A DNA stretch of 64,000 nt from Cryptosporangium arvum DSM 44712 (GTDB lineage: Bacteria; Actinomycetota; Actinomycetes; Mycobacteriales; Cryptosporangiaceae): positions 4,278,001 to 4,342,000 of the forward strand of contig NZ_KK073874.1 in the NCBI RefSeq assembly GCF_000585375.1. Direction: 5' to 3'. Position 1 is the stretch's first letter. Every line of letters begins with the position of its first letter. Below are positions 36,430 to 44,693 of this stretch, in pieces. Made by a program: the position numbers and the translations under genes. The notes beneath the pieces are model-generated. The model did not search any database. It saw only the letters and a list, made by a program, of their open reading frames with translations, and was not told the origin of the DNA.

Positions 36430-37239
36430 TCACCCCTGGTCGGTGTGGCCGGCCAGCGACGTGCGCTTCTCCGACGCCATGACCAGGCCGTAGACCTCGC
36501 CGCGCAGCTCGCCGAAGAGCGCGGTCTGCTTCGTGGCCACCTGGTCACGCGGGCGTTCGAGGCCGATCGCGATGTCCGCGACGACCACCGACGGACCCTG
36601 CGAGAGCACCACGACCCGGTCGGACAGGTAGACCGCCTCGTCGATGTCGTGGGTCACGAACAGCACGGTGGTGCCGGTCTCGGCCCAGATGCGCAGCAGG
36701 AGGTCCTCGAGCGACGTGCGGGTCTGGGCGTCGACCGAGGCGAACGGCTCGTCCATGATGAGCACCTCGGGCTCGACGACGAGGCCGCGGGCGATCGCGA
36801 CGCGCTGCTGCATGCCGCCCGACAGCTGCCAGGGGTGCAGGTCGGCGGCGTGCCCGAGCCCGACCATCTCCAGTGCGTGGGCGACCCGGCTGCGGACCTG
36901 CTCGCGCGGCACCTTGCGGTCCTTGAGCGGCAGCGCGACGTTCTTCGCGACGGTCAGCCAGGGGAACAGCGAGCGGCTGTAGTCCTGGAACACCACCGCG
37001 ACCCCGTCACGGGGCCGGTCCAGCGGCGTGCCGCGGAACGTGACCGCGCCGGTCGTCAGCGGCAGCAGCCCGGCGATGCACATCATCAGCGTCGTCTTGC
37101 CGCAGCCGGACGGGCCGACGACCGACACGAACTCGCCCGGCCGCACGTCGAACGTGATGCTGCGGACGGCGGGCACGTCCCCGGCGCGGGAACGGTAGGA
37201 CTTGCCGAGGCCGGCGACCTCGAGAACCGCGGATGTCAT
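36430..37239 (-). CDS. Sulfonate/taurine/nitrate-type ABC ATPase (SsuB/TauB-like)
   Basis: A 269-residue ATPase: Walker A GPSGCGKTTLMMCIAG, VVFQDYSRSLFPWLTVAKNV, signature QLSGGMQQRVAIARGL, Walker B VLIMDEPFASVDAQTR, and VTHDIDEAVYLSDRV as in SsuB/TauB/NrtD. ATG 37239 is preferred because it has a strong GGAGGGGAGAA site; an upstream ATG at 37269 overlaps the permease stop (ATGA) and would add ten residues. Last gene of the sulfonate-type operon. Confidence 0.92.
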   Translation of the reverse strand: MTSAVLEVAGLGKSYRSRAGDVPAVRSITFDVRPGEFVSVVGPSGCGKTTLMMCIAGLLPLTTGAVTFRGTPLDRPRDGVAVVFQDYSRSLFPWLTVAKNVALPLKDRKVPREQVRSRVAHALEMVGLGHAADLHPWQLSGGMQQRVAIARGLVVEPEVLIMDEPFASVDAQTRTSLEDLLLRIWAETGTTVLFVTHDIDEAVYLSDRVVVLSQGPSVVVADIAIGLERPRDQVATKQTALFGELRGEVYGLVMASEKRTSLAGHTDQG

Positions 37240-37265
37240 CGACTTCTCCCCTCCGATGGTGGCGG

Positions 37266-38063
37266 TCATCGCGACTCACCGCGGGCCGCGTGGTGCCAGC
37301 GCAACGCCGACCGCTCCAGGGCGGCGAACGCGGCGTTGGCCAGGATTCCGATCAGCGCGATCAGCAGGATCGCCGACCACAGCTGCGGGAACCGGAACAG
37401 CCGCTGCTGCTGGGTGAGGTAGTACCCCAGCCCGGACGTCGCGGCGTACAGCTCGGAGACGACCATCAGCACCATCGCGGTGCCGACGCTCACCCGCATG
37501 CCGGCGACGATCGCCGGGCTGGCCCCGGGCAGCAGGACGTTGAGGAAGTACCGGCGCCGGGACAGCTGCATGCTGCGCGCGGTCAGCGTCATCGTGCCGT
37601 CGATCCCGCGGGCGCCGTCGTAGGCGTTGATCAGGATCGGCCACAGGCAGCCGAGCGCGATCAGGAACACGTTCATGCTGTTGGTGATGCCGAAGACGAC
37701 GATGGCCAGCGGCAGCAGCGCGGTCACCGGCACCGACATGCCGAGCCGGATCAGCGGATTGAAGAACGCGCCGGCCGGGCGCCAGACCCCGAGCAGGATG
37801 CCGCCGCAGATCCCGGCCACCGAGGCGATCGCGTAGCCGGCGGCGATGCGGCCGATGCTCGGCAGCACGTTGGTGCGGAACTCCTCGCTCAGGAACAGCG
37901 TGGACGGGGTCGCGGCGAACCAGCTGTCGCCGAACGTCCGCAGGATCTCGCTGACCGGCGGGACGAACAACGACCGGGTGACCGTCCGGGTGAGCAGTTC
38001 CCAGACCAGAAGCACGACGACGAGCAGCCAGACCCACTGCAGCGGGCGCAGAACGCGTCTCAT
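37266..38063 (-). CDS. Sulfonate/taurine-type ABC permease (second)
   Basis: A 265-residue BPD_transp_1 permease with six main hydrophobic segments. The EAA-type loop reads ARSMQLSRRRYFLNVLLPGA, and VSELYAATSGLGYYLTQQQR is typical of SsuC/TauC. ATG 38063 overlaps the stop of the neighbouring permease (ATGA). Having two different permeases suggests a heterodimer instead of the homodimer of E. coli SsuC. Confidence 0.9.
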   Translation of the reverse strand: MRRVLRPLQWVWLLVVVLLVWELLTRTVTRSLFVPPVSEILRTFGDSWFAATPSTLFLSEEFRTNVLPSIGRIAAGYAIASVAGICGGILLGVWRPAGAFFNPLIRLGMSVPVTALLPLAIVVFGITNSMNVFLIALGCLWPILINAYDGARGIDGTMTLTARSMQLSRRRYFLNVLLPGASPAIVAGMRVSVGTAMVLMVVSELYAATSGLGYYLTQQQRLFRFPQLWSAILLIALIGILANAAFAALERSALRWHHAARGESR

Positions 38064-38890
38064 CGGGCCCCTCCTCGCTGGGCGTTCGCCCACGGCAGCA
38101 GGGCGCGTTCGGCGAACGTGAACGCGTAGTACACGACGACCCCGAGCAGGCCGGTGAGCAGGATCCCGGCGTAGACGAAGTCCGGGCGCTGGGCCTGCTG
38201 GTAGGTGGTGATCACGGTGCCGATGCCGGTGGTGGCGCCGAGCAGCTCGGTGGAGAGCACCACGATCAGCGCGATCGAGCTGGCCACCCGGATGCCGGTC
38301 GCGATCGCCGGCGCCGCCGAGGGCAGCACGATCCGGGTGAGCAGCCGGTAGCGGTTCCAGCCCATGCTGCGCCCGGCCGTGAGCATCTGCGGCTCCGCGT
38401 CCCGGACGCCGTACATCGCGTTGAGCAGGATCGGCCAGAAGATCGCGTAGATCGCCAGCGCCAGCTTCATCTGGAAGCCGAGCCCGAACATCAGGATCGC
38501 GACCGGCAGGAACGCCGTCGACGGGATCGAGCGGGCCGCGTGCACGACGGTGGACGCGGGCCGGTAGAGCGTCGCGAAGTAGCCCATCAGCAGACCGAGG
38601 GGCACCGCCACCGCACCGGCCAGCGCGAGCGAGGCGAACCAGGCCCAGAGCGTGTGCCCGGTCTGGGTCAGGAACTCACGATCGACGAGCAGGTTCCCGG
38701 CCCGGGCGAGCATGGCCGCCGGGTACGGGAGAGAGTCCTCCGAGACCGCGCCGGTGCGGACGGCGAGGTCCCAGACGACGAGCAGGGTGACCGCCCCGGC
38801 GGCGCCGAGCACCCAGTCGGGGACGGGACGGCGCCGCCGGCGCACCCGGGTGGGTGCGCCGACGGGCCGAACGGGGGTCTCGGTCGTCAT
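38060..38890 (-). CDS. Sulfonate/taurine-type ABC permease (first)
   Basis: A 276-residue SsuC/TauC-like permease with a basic, Arg-rich N-terminus (TRVRRRRRPVPDWVLG) and six hydrophobic segments. The EAA loop is GRSMGWNRYRLLTRIVLPSA; STELLGATTGIGTVITTYQQ matches the family. It is linked by ATGA overlaps to the binding protein upstream and the second permease downstream. Confidence 0.9.
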   Translation of the reverse strand: MTTETPVRPVGAPTRVRRRRRPVPDWVLGAAGAVTLLVVWDLAVRTGAVSEDSLPYPAAMLARAGNLLVDREFLTQTGHTLWAWFASLALAGAVAVPLGLLMGYFATLYRPASTVVHAARSIPSTAFLPVAILMFGLGFQMKLALAIYAIFWPILLNAMYGVRDAEPQMLTAGRSMGWNRYRLLTRIVLPSAAPAIATGIRVASSIALIVVLSTELLGATTGIGTVITTYQQAQRPDFVYAGILLTGLLGVVVYYAFTFAERALLPWANAQRGGAR

Positions 38891-39849
38891 GACCGGGCGA
38901 ACCCGGGGACGAACGCGTCGAGGTCGGGCTTCTTCGGCAGGATCTTCTGCTCGACCATCTGGTCGGCCATCGCGTTCAGCGCGGTGAGGTCGACCGACGG
39001 CGAGAGCGCGTTCTGCGGCTGGGCCTTGAGCACGTCGGCCGGCACCTTGTTGCAGGCCGAGAGGAGCGCGAACGACTCGTCGGTGTTCGCCGGCTCACCC
39101 AGCGCCGCCATGGTCTCGACCATCGCGTCGTGGAAGCGCGAGGCGGTGTCGCCCTTCGCGACGAACGCCTTGGACGCCACGTAGGTGGCGATGTAGACGG
39201 TGCCCGCGGTGGCGAACGGGTCGGCGAGGCTGCGCACCTTGCCGTTGTTGTCGCCGAGGAGCGAGTAGCCGAGCTGGGCGGCGTCGACCTTGCCGGAGAG
39301 CAGCGCGGGGACCTGGTCGGAGAACGGCAGCGCGACGAACCGGACGCCGGAGACGTCGACACCGTTCTGCTTCAGCCAGGTGGACGTGACGATCTGATTG
39401 AGGCCGTTGAGCTCGTTGACCGCGATCGTCTTGCCCGCGAGGTCCTTCGCGGTCTTCAACGGGGAGTTCGTGCCGACGAAGACACCCTGCGCGGGCTTCG
39501 CCGGCGGCAGCGCGTTCGTGTTCGCGCCGGCGACAATCTCTATCGGGAAGCCGGTGTTGTACGCGTTGATCGCCGAGAACCCGTTGACGTACCCGAGGTC
39601 GGCGGCGCCGGAGAGCACCGCGGCGACCGCGGCGGACCCACCGGTGGACTTGACCAGCTCGACCTTCAGGTCGTGCTTGGCGAACACACCCTTGGCCTCG
39701 GCCCAGGTGTTCCAGATCTCGCAGCCGAACGACGTGACCTTGATCGTGGCGGGACCGCTCGCGGTGTCGGTACCGCCGTCACCGCACGCGGTGGCGGCGA
39801 GGGTGAGGACGGTGAGGGCGGCGGCGAGTCCGAACCGGCGTCTGTTCAT
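38887..39849 (-). CDS. Sulfonate/taurine-type ABC substrate-binding lipoprotein
   Basis: A 320-residue NMT1/SsuA-type binding protein. Lipoprotein signal RRRFGLAAALTVLTLAATAC, lipobox ATAC. The mature domain includes FAKHDLKVELVKSTGGSAAV, ADLGYVNGFSAINAYNTGFP and DLAGKTIAVNELNGLNQIVT. Such proteins bind taurine, alkanesulfonates, nitrate or thiamine precursors; the TauD-like enzyme 77 nt upstream favours a sulfonate. The 77-nt gap holds no recognisable gene. Confidence 0.9.
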   Translation of the reverse strand: MNRRRFGLAAALTVLTLAATACGDGGTDTASGPATIKVTSFGCEIWNTWAEAKGVFAKHDLKVELVKSTGGSAAVAAVLSGAADLGYVNGFSAINAYNTGFPIEIVAGANTNALPPAKPAQGVFVGTNSPLKTAKDLAGKTIAVNELNGLNQIVTSTWLKQNGVDVSGVRFVALPFSDQVPALLSGKVDAAQLGYSLLGDNNGKVRSLADPFATAGTVYIATYVASKAFVAKGDTASRFHDAMVETMAALGEPANTDESFALLSACNKVPADVLKAQPQNALSPSVDLTALNAMADQMVEQKILPKKPDLDAFVPGFARS

Positions 39850-39926
39850 GACGATTCTCCGTAGTCGTGCAGTGGGGGAGCCCCGGCCGGCGGTGCCCGG
39901 CCGGGTGGGATCGGTGGCGGTGCTGG

Positions 39927-40985
39927 TTACTGGCCCCAGTCCTGGCGGGGGACGACCGCGTCGGCGATGTGGAAGTGGCCCCGGGAGTCGTCCTCGGTGC
40001 GGGCCTCCTCGCGGCCGGCCACGACGTGCTTGCCGAAACCGGGTACGAGCGGGCGACCGACGTCCCGCTGGAGCCAGAGGCGGAGCAGGTGGCGGCGTCG
40101 TCCGGGTTCGGGGTGGTCGACGAACGACGTCCGGGAGTGCAGGGCCGCGTAGTTGAGCAGCCACTGGACGTCGCCGGGGCGGAAGTCCATGTCCAGCGCG
40201 ATACCGGGCTCGTGGGTGATCGCGTCGAGCAGGTCGAGGGCCTCGTTCTGCTCCGGGCTCAGCGCCGGTACGCCCTCGTGGCGCTGCGCGGAGCGGATCA
40301 TCGACGTACCGGCGTACATGCTGAAGACGCCGCCGGTCCAGCTGACGATCGGCGAGGTGTAGTAGTCGGCCGGGGCGTCCGGGTCCTGTTTGCGCCAGTC
40401 GAAGTACCAGGGCTCGAGCAGCAGCGCGGCCAGGTCCGGACGCCGGGCGAGCATCTCGTTGACCAGCGTCGCGCCGCTGACCAGGCTGCTCGCGCCGCCC
40501 GCCTTCGCCGCACGCAGGCACATCAGCGCGACGACGTCGGAGGAGTCGGAGTGGAAGTCCAGCCGGTCGCGGACCCGGGAGGGCAGGGCGTCGGCCTCGG
40601 CGAGCGTCTTGTCGGACGTGGCGATGACGTGGTCGAGCAGGTCGCCGAGCTCGTTCTGGCGCATCGGGACACCGAGGTGCAGGCCCATCACGTAGAAGAT
40701 CGCGCCGGCGAGCGCGTCGTCGTAGGTCTCGGTGGGCAGGCCCCGGACCAGGACGAACCCGCGGCCGCGGTCGAGCGCGTCGCCGAAGGCCGCGACCGCG
40801 TCCGCGCAGTGCGGGAGCGGGTAGTCGGTGGCGGTGACCGTGCGGAGGTCGGGGTCGTCCTCGACGAACCGTTCGCCGACGCTCCGGAGCTCCTCGACCT
40901 GGGCCGCGGTGAGCTCGACGATCCAGTCTTTCCGTTCCGCCAGGTCCGAACCCCGCCAGGCGAACGGGCCGTCGATCGGTTGCAT
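39927..40985 (-). CDS. TauD/TfdA-family dioxygenase
   Basis: A 352-residue Fe(II)/2-oxoglutarate dioxygenase of the TauD/TfdA superfamily (the longer, gamma-butyrobetaine-hydroxylase-like branch). Iron ligands: LDFHSDSSDVV (HxD) and the distal His in NYAALHSRTSF; 2-oxoglutarate would be held by Arg residues in RRRHLLRLWLQRD. ATG 40985 has GGAGGAGAG upstream. As first enzyme of an operon with an SsuA/TauA-type importer, it probably releases sulfite from a sulfonate, though other substrates of this branch are possible. Confidence 0.87.
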   Translation of the reverse strand: MQPIDGPFAWRGSDLAERKDWIVELTAAQVEELRSVGERFVEDDPDLRTVTATDYPLPHCADAVAAFGDALDRGRGFVLVRGLPTETYDDALAGAIFYVMGLHLGVPMRQNELGDLLDHVIATSDKTLAEADALPSRVRDRLDFHSDSSDVVALMCLRAAKAGGASSLVSGATLVNEMLARRPDLAALLLEPWYFDWRKQDPDAPADYYTSPIVSWTGGVFSMYAGTSMIRSAQRHEGVPALSPEQNEALDLLDAITHEPGIALDMDFRPGDVQWLLNYAALHSRTSFVDHPEPGRRRHLLRLWLQRDVGRPLVPGFGKHVVAGREEARTEDDSRGHFHIADAVVPRQDWGQ

Positions 40986-41022
40986 GGGTCTCTCCTCCTG
41001 GGTGTGCGTGAACGGCAGGGCG

Positions 41023-41080
41023 CACGCCATGGGCGGAGACGCGGACGGGCCCCGGCACGCATGGCGTGGGCGGGGCGTGC
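41023..41080 (-). promoter_or_regulatory. Candidate attenuator: mutually exclusive hairpins in tauD-like leader
   Basis: On the transcribed strand two stems compete. Arms GCACGC at 41055-41060 and GCGTGC at 41075-41080 can pair with a 14-nt loop that hides 41061-41068. Alternatively CATGGCGTG at 41060-41068 pairs with CACGCCATG at 41023-41031. Both cannot form at once. They lie between the leader-peptide stop and the dioxygenase ribosome site, as expected for ribosome-mediated attenuation. The pairing is seen; the mechanism is inferred. Confidence 0.45.
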
Positions 41081-41133
41081 GTCCGTCAGCGGACGACGAC
41101 GGACAGACTTCGGCCCCGCGGCTCCGGAGCCGG

Positions 41134-41262
41134 CTACCAGCGGCAGGTGGTCTTGCCCGCCGCGGTGCCGAGGCGCATCGAGCGGTGACGCGGCTCGGGC
41201 GCGAGACGGACCGAGCGCTCGAACACGGCCGAAGCGCCGCAGGCGGCGTTCTCCGTGGTCAT
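41134..41262 (-). CDS. Putative Cys-containing leader peptide of the sulfonate operon
   Basis: A 42-residue reading frame starting at ATG 41262 behind GGGAG, 30 nt downstream of a predicted transcription start. It has Cys at 8 and 40 and a basic C-terminal half (VRLAPEPRHRSMRLGTAAG then KTTCRW). Short Arg/His-rich peptides with a Cys near the C-terminus precede many actinobacterial sulfur-assimilation genes and act as cysteine-sensing uORFs; this one matches that style and precedes a sulfonate operon. It could be a small functional peptide instead. It is not homologous to the Cys-rich peptides at 44268-44650. Confidence 0.55.
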   Translation of the reverse strand: MTTENAACGASAVFERSVRLAPEPRHRSMRLGTAAGKTTCRW

Positions 41263-41298
41263 GAGGGCTCCCAGGGTCCGTAGGACGTCGTTTGGGAG

Positions 41299-41327
41299 AA
41301 TGTAAGGACCGGCGACCGTCACGTCAA
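41299..41327 (-). promoter_or_regulatory. Sigma-70-like promoter for the leader peptide and sulfonate operon
   Basis: Read on the minus strand: TTGACG (41327-41322), a 17-bp spacer, then TACATT (41304-41299). It is near-consensus with ideal spacing, in the otherwise AT-richer 90 nt between the signal peptidase gene and the leader peptide. It would start transcription near 41292. Confidence 0.65.
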
Positions 41328-41355
41328 TAGAGATGCCGTTTCTTATCGCGGAACG

Positions 41356-41826
41356 TTACAGCCGCGAAACGACCACCCCGAGCAGGTACTCGGCGTGCAC
41401 GTAGCCGAACTGGCGGGAGTCGGCGCTGGCCGCGACGTTGTCGCCGAGCAGCAGGAACCGCCCGGGTGGCACCTGCAGGTCGGCCACCTTCGCGCCGATC
41501 GTCTCCGGCACCGGGTCGCCCGGGCCGGCCACCATCCGCTTGACGACCCACGGGTCGATCGTCGGCGGCTCACCCGCTACCGGCTCCTCGATCACCAGCG
41601 GGCGCGGCCCGCCCGGCACCGGCGTGCCCCAGGCCGCCACCACCACCTGACCGGTACGCGTCCGCGCGAGCGGCGCCCGGCGCACCAGCACCCGGTCGCC
41701 GTGCGCGAAGGTCGGGACCATGCTCTCGCCGAGCACGGTGACGACGACGTAGCGCCGGCGCGCCCAGTACGCCGCGAGTCCGATCGCGACCCCGGCGGTG
41801 ACGAGCGCGACGAGCGCGGCGCTCAT
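41356..41826 (-). CDS. S26-family signal peptidase
   Basis: A 156-residue type I signal peptidase-like protein with one N-terminal membrane anchor (LVALVTAGVAIGLAAYW). The catalytic Ser35 is in VLGESMVPT and the Lys96 in WVVKRMVAGPGDP, with the conserved LLLGDNVAASADSRQFGYV. It is short compared with LepB and close to the compact S26 proteins found beside exporters. Its start overlaps the ABC exporter stop (ATGA), so the two are co-translated. It probably removes the leader from the two Cys-rich peptides after the AxA-like site (inference). Confidence 0.9.
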   Translation of the reverse strand: MSAALVALVTAGVAIGLAAYWARRRYVVVTVLGESMVPTFAHGDRVLVRRAPLARTRTGQVVVAAWGTPVPGGPRPLVIEEPVAGEPPTIDPWVVKRMVAGPGDPVPETIGAKVADLQVPPGRFLLLGDNVAASADSRQFGYVHAEYLLGVVVSRL

Positions 41827-43652
41827 CCCTCGGACCCGGTGCGGGTGTAGCCGCTGGCCTGCAGGGCGAACAGCCGGGCGTAGGTCCCCCGGGCGGCCAT
41901 GAGTCCGGTGTGGTCACCCTCCTCGGCGACGACGCCGTCGCGGAGGACCACGATCCGGTCGGCGTCGGCCACCGCGCCGAGCCGGTGGGAGATGAGCAGG
42001 CTGGTGCGCCCGGCCCGGTGCGCGCGCAGGCGGGCGTGGATCTCGTGCTCGGCCTCCGCGTCGAGACCGGCGGTCGGTTCGTCGAGGACGAGCAGGTCGC
42101 GTTCGCCGCGCATGAGCGCCCGGGCCAGCGCCACCCGCTGCCACTGCCCGCCGGACAACATCGTCCCGGTCTCCGGGTCGTCGGGGTCGTCACCGACGGC
42201 GAAGATCTGCGAGAGCATCGTGTCGTAGCCCTGGGGCAGCCCGGCGAGCAGGTCGTCGATGCCGGCCAGCCGCGCGGCCCCGGTGATCCGGTCCCGGTCG
42301 TGCCGGGCGGCCAGGTCACCCAGCCCGATGTTCTCGGCCGCGGTGAGGTCGTACTCCATGTAGTCCTGGAACACCGTCGCGATCCGCCGGCGCAGGTCGT
42401 CGATCGGCACGTCACGCAGGTCGACGCCGTCCCAGTGGATCGTGCCCATGGTCGGGTCGTACAGGCGGCACAGCAGTTTGACGATCGTCGTCTTGCCGGC
42501 GCCGTTGTGTCCGGCGAGAGCGACGCTCAACCCGTGCGGGATCGTGAACGTGACCCCACGCAGGACCCACGGTTTGTCGTCGGCGTAGCGGAACCAGACG
42601 TCACGCAGTTCGATGCCGCGGTGCAGGACGGGCACCGGGCGCGGCGCGACCGCGAGCGGCAGGTCCGGAGCGGTCGCGAGTACCGCACGGTGGTGCGCGA
42701 ACAGCAGCGCCGACGCGTGGGCGCCCGCGAACGAGCTGACCAGCCCCGCGAGCGCGGCCTGCAGGCCGGCGACGGTGACGACGAACATCGTGACGTCGCC
42801 GACGCCGAGGCGGCCGTCGCGGGCGGCGAACACGGCCCAGATCAGGCCGCCACCGGCGACGCACGCGCCGAGCAGCGCGAGCCCGCCCTGGGTGGCCAGC
42901 GCCCGCCGGTCGACCCGGCGCTGCGCGACGTCGATCGCGCGGTGCTCGGAGAGCATCCGCTCCCGCAGGAACCCGGCCAGGCCGAACAACCGGACCTCCT
43001 TGGCCGCGACCGGGTGGCCGAGCAGCTGGCCGAAGAAGAACTCACGCCGCGCGGCCGGGCTCATCCGCCACAGCACCGCCGCCCGCTGCCGGGCGAGCGT
43101 CAGCTCCATCACCAGCACCGGTACGGCGGCGGCGAGCACGACGACGGTCATCAGCGGGCTCACCAGGGCCAGCGCCGCGATCAGGCCGACGGCGCCGAGC
43201 AGGCCGGTGCCTGCGCCCAGCACCGCGCCGCACAGTTCGCCGGGTGCCCGCCCGCCCGAGCCGGCCATCCGCAACCGGTCCAGGAACGGAGGGTCCTCGA
43301 ACCTGCGCAGCCCCACCTGACGCTCGACGGCCCGGTACAGCTCGTCGAGGGCGTGCACGGCGCTGCGCCGGCCGAGCTCGGCGCGGGCGTAGGTGGCCGC
43401 GTGCGGCAGCACCCCGACCGCGATTCCCGCCGCGGCCAGCCCGCCGACCAGCGCGAGGAGCTCGCCGGCGCCGGCCCTGGCGATGATGCCGTCGACCGTC
43501 GCCCTGGTCAGCCAGGCCGTCGCGGCCGGCGCCGCCGCGCTCGCCGCGGCCACGGCGACCGCGCCCGCCAGGTACCGGGGTGCGGCCCGCCCGGCCAGCC
43601 GGAACGCGGCGCCGACGGTCGTGCGCACCGGTTCGGCGGAGGTCGTGCTCAT
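41823..43652 (-). CDS. ABC exporter (fused membrane and ATPase domains)
   Basis: A 609-residue half-transporter: six-helix membrane domain (about 20-340), then an ATPase domain with Walker A GHNGAGKTTIVKLLCR, the Q-loop region TVFQDYMEYDLTAAENIGLG, signature MLSGGQWQRVALARAL and Walker B LLVLDEPTAGLDAEAE. There is no C39 peptidase domain at the N-terminus. LSGGQWQRVALARA and FQDY resemble exporters of lantibiotic- and peptide-type clusters. It is linked by ATGA overlaps to the thioredoxin-like gene and the S26 peptidase, so peptide export is the likely job. Confidence 0.9.
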   Translation of the reverse strand: MSTTSAEPVRTTVGAAFRLAGRAAPRYLAGAVAVAAASAAAPAATAWLTRATVDGIIARAGAGELLALVGGLAAAGIAVGVLPHAATYARAELGRRSAVHALDELYRAVERQVGLRRFEDPPFLDRLRMAGSGGRAPGELCGAVLGAGTGLLGAVGLIAALALVSPLMTVVVLAAAVPVLVMELTLARQRAAVLWRMSPAARREFFFGQLLGHPVAAKEVRLFGLAGFLRERMLSEHRAIDVAQRRVDRRALATQGGLALLGACVAGGGLIWAVFAARDGRLGVGDVTMFVVTVAGLQAALAGLVSSFAGAHASALLFAHHRAVLATAPDLPLAVAPRPVPVLHRGIELRDVWFRYADDKPWVLRGVTFTIPHGLSVALAGHNGAGKTTIVKLLCRLYDPTMGTIHWDGVDLRDVPIDDLRRRIATVFQDYMEYDLTAAENIGLGDLAARHDRDRITGAARLAGIDDLLAGLPQGYDTMLSQIFAVGDDPDDPETGTMLSGGQWQRVALARALMRGERDLLVLDEPTAGLDAEAEHEIHARLRAHRAGRTSLLISHRLGAVADADRIVVLRDGVVAEEGDHTGLMAARGTYARLFALQASGYTRTGSEG

Positions 43653-44185
43653 GCCGCCGGAACGGCCAGCCGGTCCACCGACGCGTCGCTGAGCAGGATC
43701 CGGCCCTCGCCGTCGAGCTGGAACACGGCCGGGTAGCCGGTGACCGCGAACGCCGCGGCCACGACACCCTGGCCGGGCTCCTCGACGACCACGCGAGCGA
43801 CCGGGGCGAGCAGGGAGACGTACTCGGCCGTCTCCGACGGCGGACCCACGACCACGGCCACCACCCCGTCCCGGCCGCCGGGCCGGGACTCGGCGTGCGC
43901 CACGAACTTCGGCCGGAGCACCTCGCACGGCGCGCAGCCGGGGCTGAAGAAGGCCACCACGGCACCGTCGGGCAGCGCGTCGCGAGCCAGCGTGCGCCCG
44001 TCGGTGTCGGTCGTGGTGAACGCCTCGATCGGGGTGCCGACCGGCAACGACGCCGGGCCGGGCCGCCCCGGCGGGACGGGATTGTTCTGCTGTTCACGCA
44101 GCCGCCGGATGACGCCGAAGAGCAGCAGCAGGTTCAGGAGGGTCAGGACGTTCGTGACGACGAGCGCGGCGACGACGTAAGCCAT
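43649..44185 (-). CDS. Membrane-anchored TlpA/MauD-like thioredoxin-fold protein
   Basis: 178 residues: an N-terminal membrane anchor (VVAALVVTNVLTLLNLLLLF), a linker, and a redoxin domain facing outward with the active site SPGCAPCEVL (Cys84 and Cys87) and the cis-Pro region VTGYPAVFQLDGEG. The layout matches MauD, the thiol-disulfide factor needed for the Cys-rich small subunit of methylamine dehydrogenase. Next to Cys-rich peptides and a divergent MauE-like gene, it probably forms or reshuffles their disulfides. ATG 44185; the stop overlaps the exporter start. Confidence 0.88.
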   Translation of the reverse strand: MAYVVAALVVTNVLTLLNLLLLFGVIRRLREQQNNPVPPGRPGPASLPVGTPIEAFTTTDTDGRTLARDALPDGAVVAFFSPGCAPCEVLRPKFVAHAESRPGGRDGVVAVVVGPPSETAEYVSLLAPVARVVVEEPGQGVVAAAFAVTGYPAVFQLDGEGRILLSDASVDRLAVPAA

Positions 44186-44267
44186 GTCCGGAGTTGCCTT
44201 CCACTCGGTGGGAGACGAAGAGGCAGGCCCGGCCGGTGCCGCCCGCGGACACCACCGGCCGGTGGGT

Positions 44268-44456
44268 TCAGCACGCCGCGAACTTGCATTCACCCCGGTA
44301 CCACGGGCTGCAGCCGCTGGAGCAGTAACGCCAGTCCAGCCGGGTGTACGGCGAGCCGCAGCTCTCGCACTTGTACTCGTAGCCGGCCATCGCGGTGGTG
44401 CGCGGTGCGACGGCCGACAGCAGGCGGTCGGCCAGTTGTCCGATGGTGCGGATCAT
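44268..44456 (-). CDS. Cys-rich small peptide B, putative exported precursor
   Basis: 62 residues from ATG 44456. Leader: IRTIGQLADRLLSAVAPRTT, then AMA just before GYEYKC. The mature half has six Cys (YKCESCG, RYCSSGCSPWYRGEC, FAAC) and several aromatic residues. Leader and Cys pattern match peptide A immediately upstream, including a 20-nt identical stretch, so the two arose by tandem duplication. There is no hydrophobic Sec signal. With an exporter, a thioredoxin and a signal peptidase in the same operon, it is best seen as an exported disulfide-rich peptide. A zinc-ribbon role is the main alternative. Confidence 0.8.
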   Translation of the reverse strand: MIRTIGQLADRLLSAVAPRTTAMAGYEYKCESCGSPYTRLDWRYCSSGCSPWYRGECKFAAC

Positions 44457-44470
44457 GAGCCTCTCCCCTC

Positions 44471-44650
44471 TCAGCAGGTCCCGCACGTGTCGCAGTACCA
44501 GGGACCGCAGTTGCCGAAGCAGTACTGCCGGCACAGCGCGTTGGTGCCGCCGCACGGCGTGCACTTGTACAGGACCTCGGCGGCCGCGGTGGTCTGCGGC
44601 ACGAAGGCGGACAGCAGGCGGTCGGCCAGCTTTCCCATGGTTCGAGTCAT
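44471..44650 (-). CDS. Cys-rich small peptide A, putative exported precursor
   Basis: 59 residues from ATG 44650, first gene of the operon. Leader: TRTMGKLADRLLSAFVPQTT then AAA before EVLYKC. The C-terminal half has eight Cys in about 30 residues (YKCTPCGGTNALCRQYC, FGNCGPWYCDTCGTC), enough for four disulfides. It shares with peptide B the pattern RTxGxLADRLLSA, P.TTA.A, YKC..CG, YC...C.PWY, and C...C at the end. The ATG has GGGAGA upstream. No known family was recognised. Even Cys count and absence of free charges in the core suggest a compact extracellular peptide; toxin, signal and redox roles remain open. Confidence 0.8.
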   Translation of the reverse strand: MTRTMGKLADRLLSAFVPQTTAAAEVLYKCTPCGGTNALCRQYCFGNCGPWYCDTCGTC

Positions 44651-44693
44651 CGGGGGTCTCCCATCGACGATCCACTTAGTCCGGACCGGATCG

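Noticed and set aside
41134-41262. Small Cys-containing frame considered as a third precursor of the Cys-rich peptide system
   Set aside because: It lacks the LADRLLSA leader and AxA-like site, has only two Cys, has its own promoter, and precedes the sulfonate operon.
44268-44650. Cys-rich peptides considered as the methylamine dehydrogenase light chain
   Set aside because: They are about half the needed length, lack the Trp pair context of that subunit, and no large subunit is nearby.
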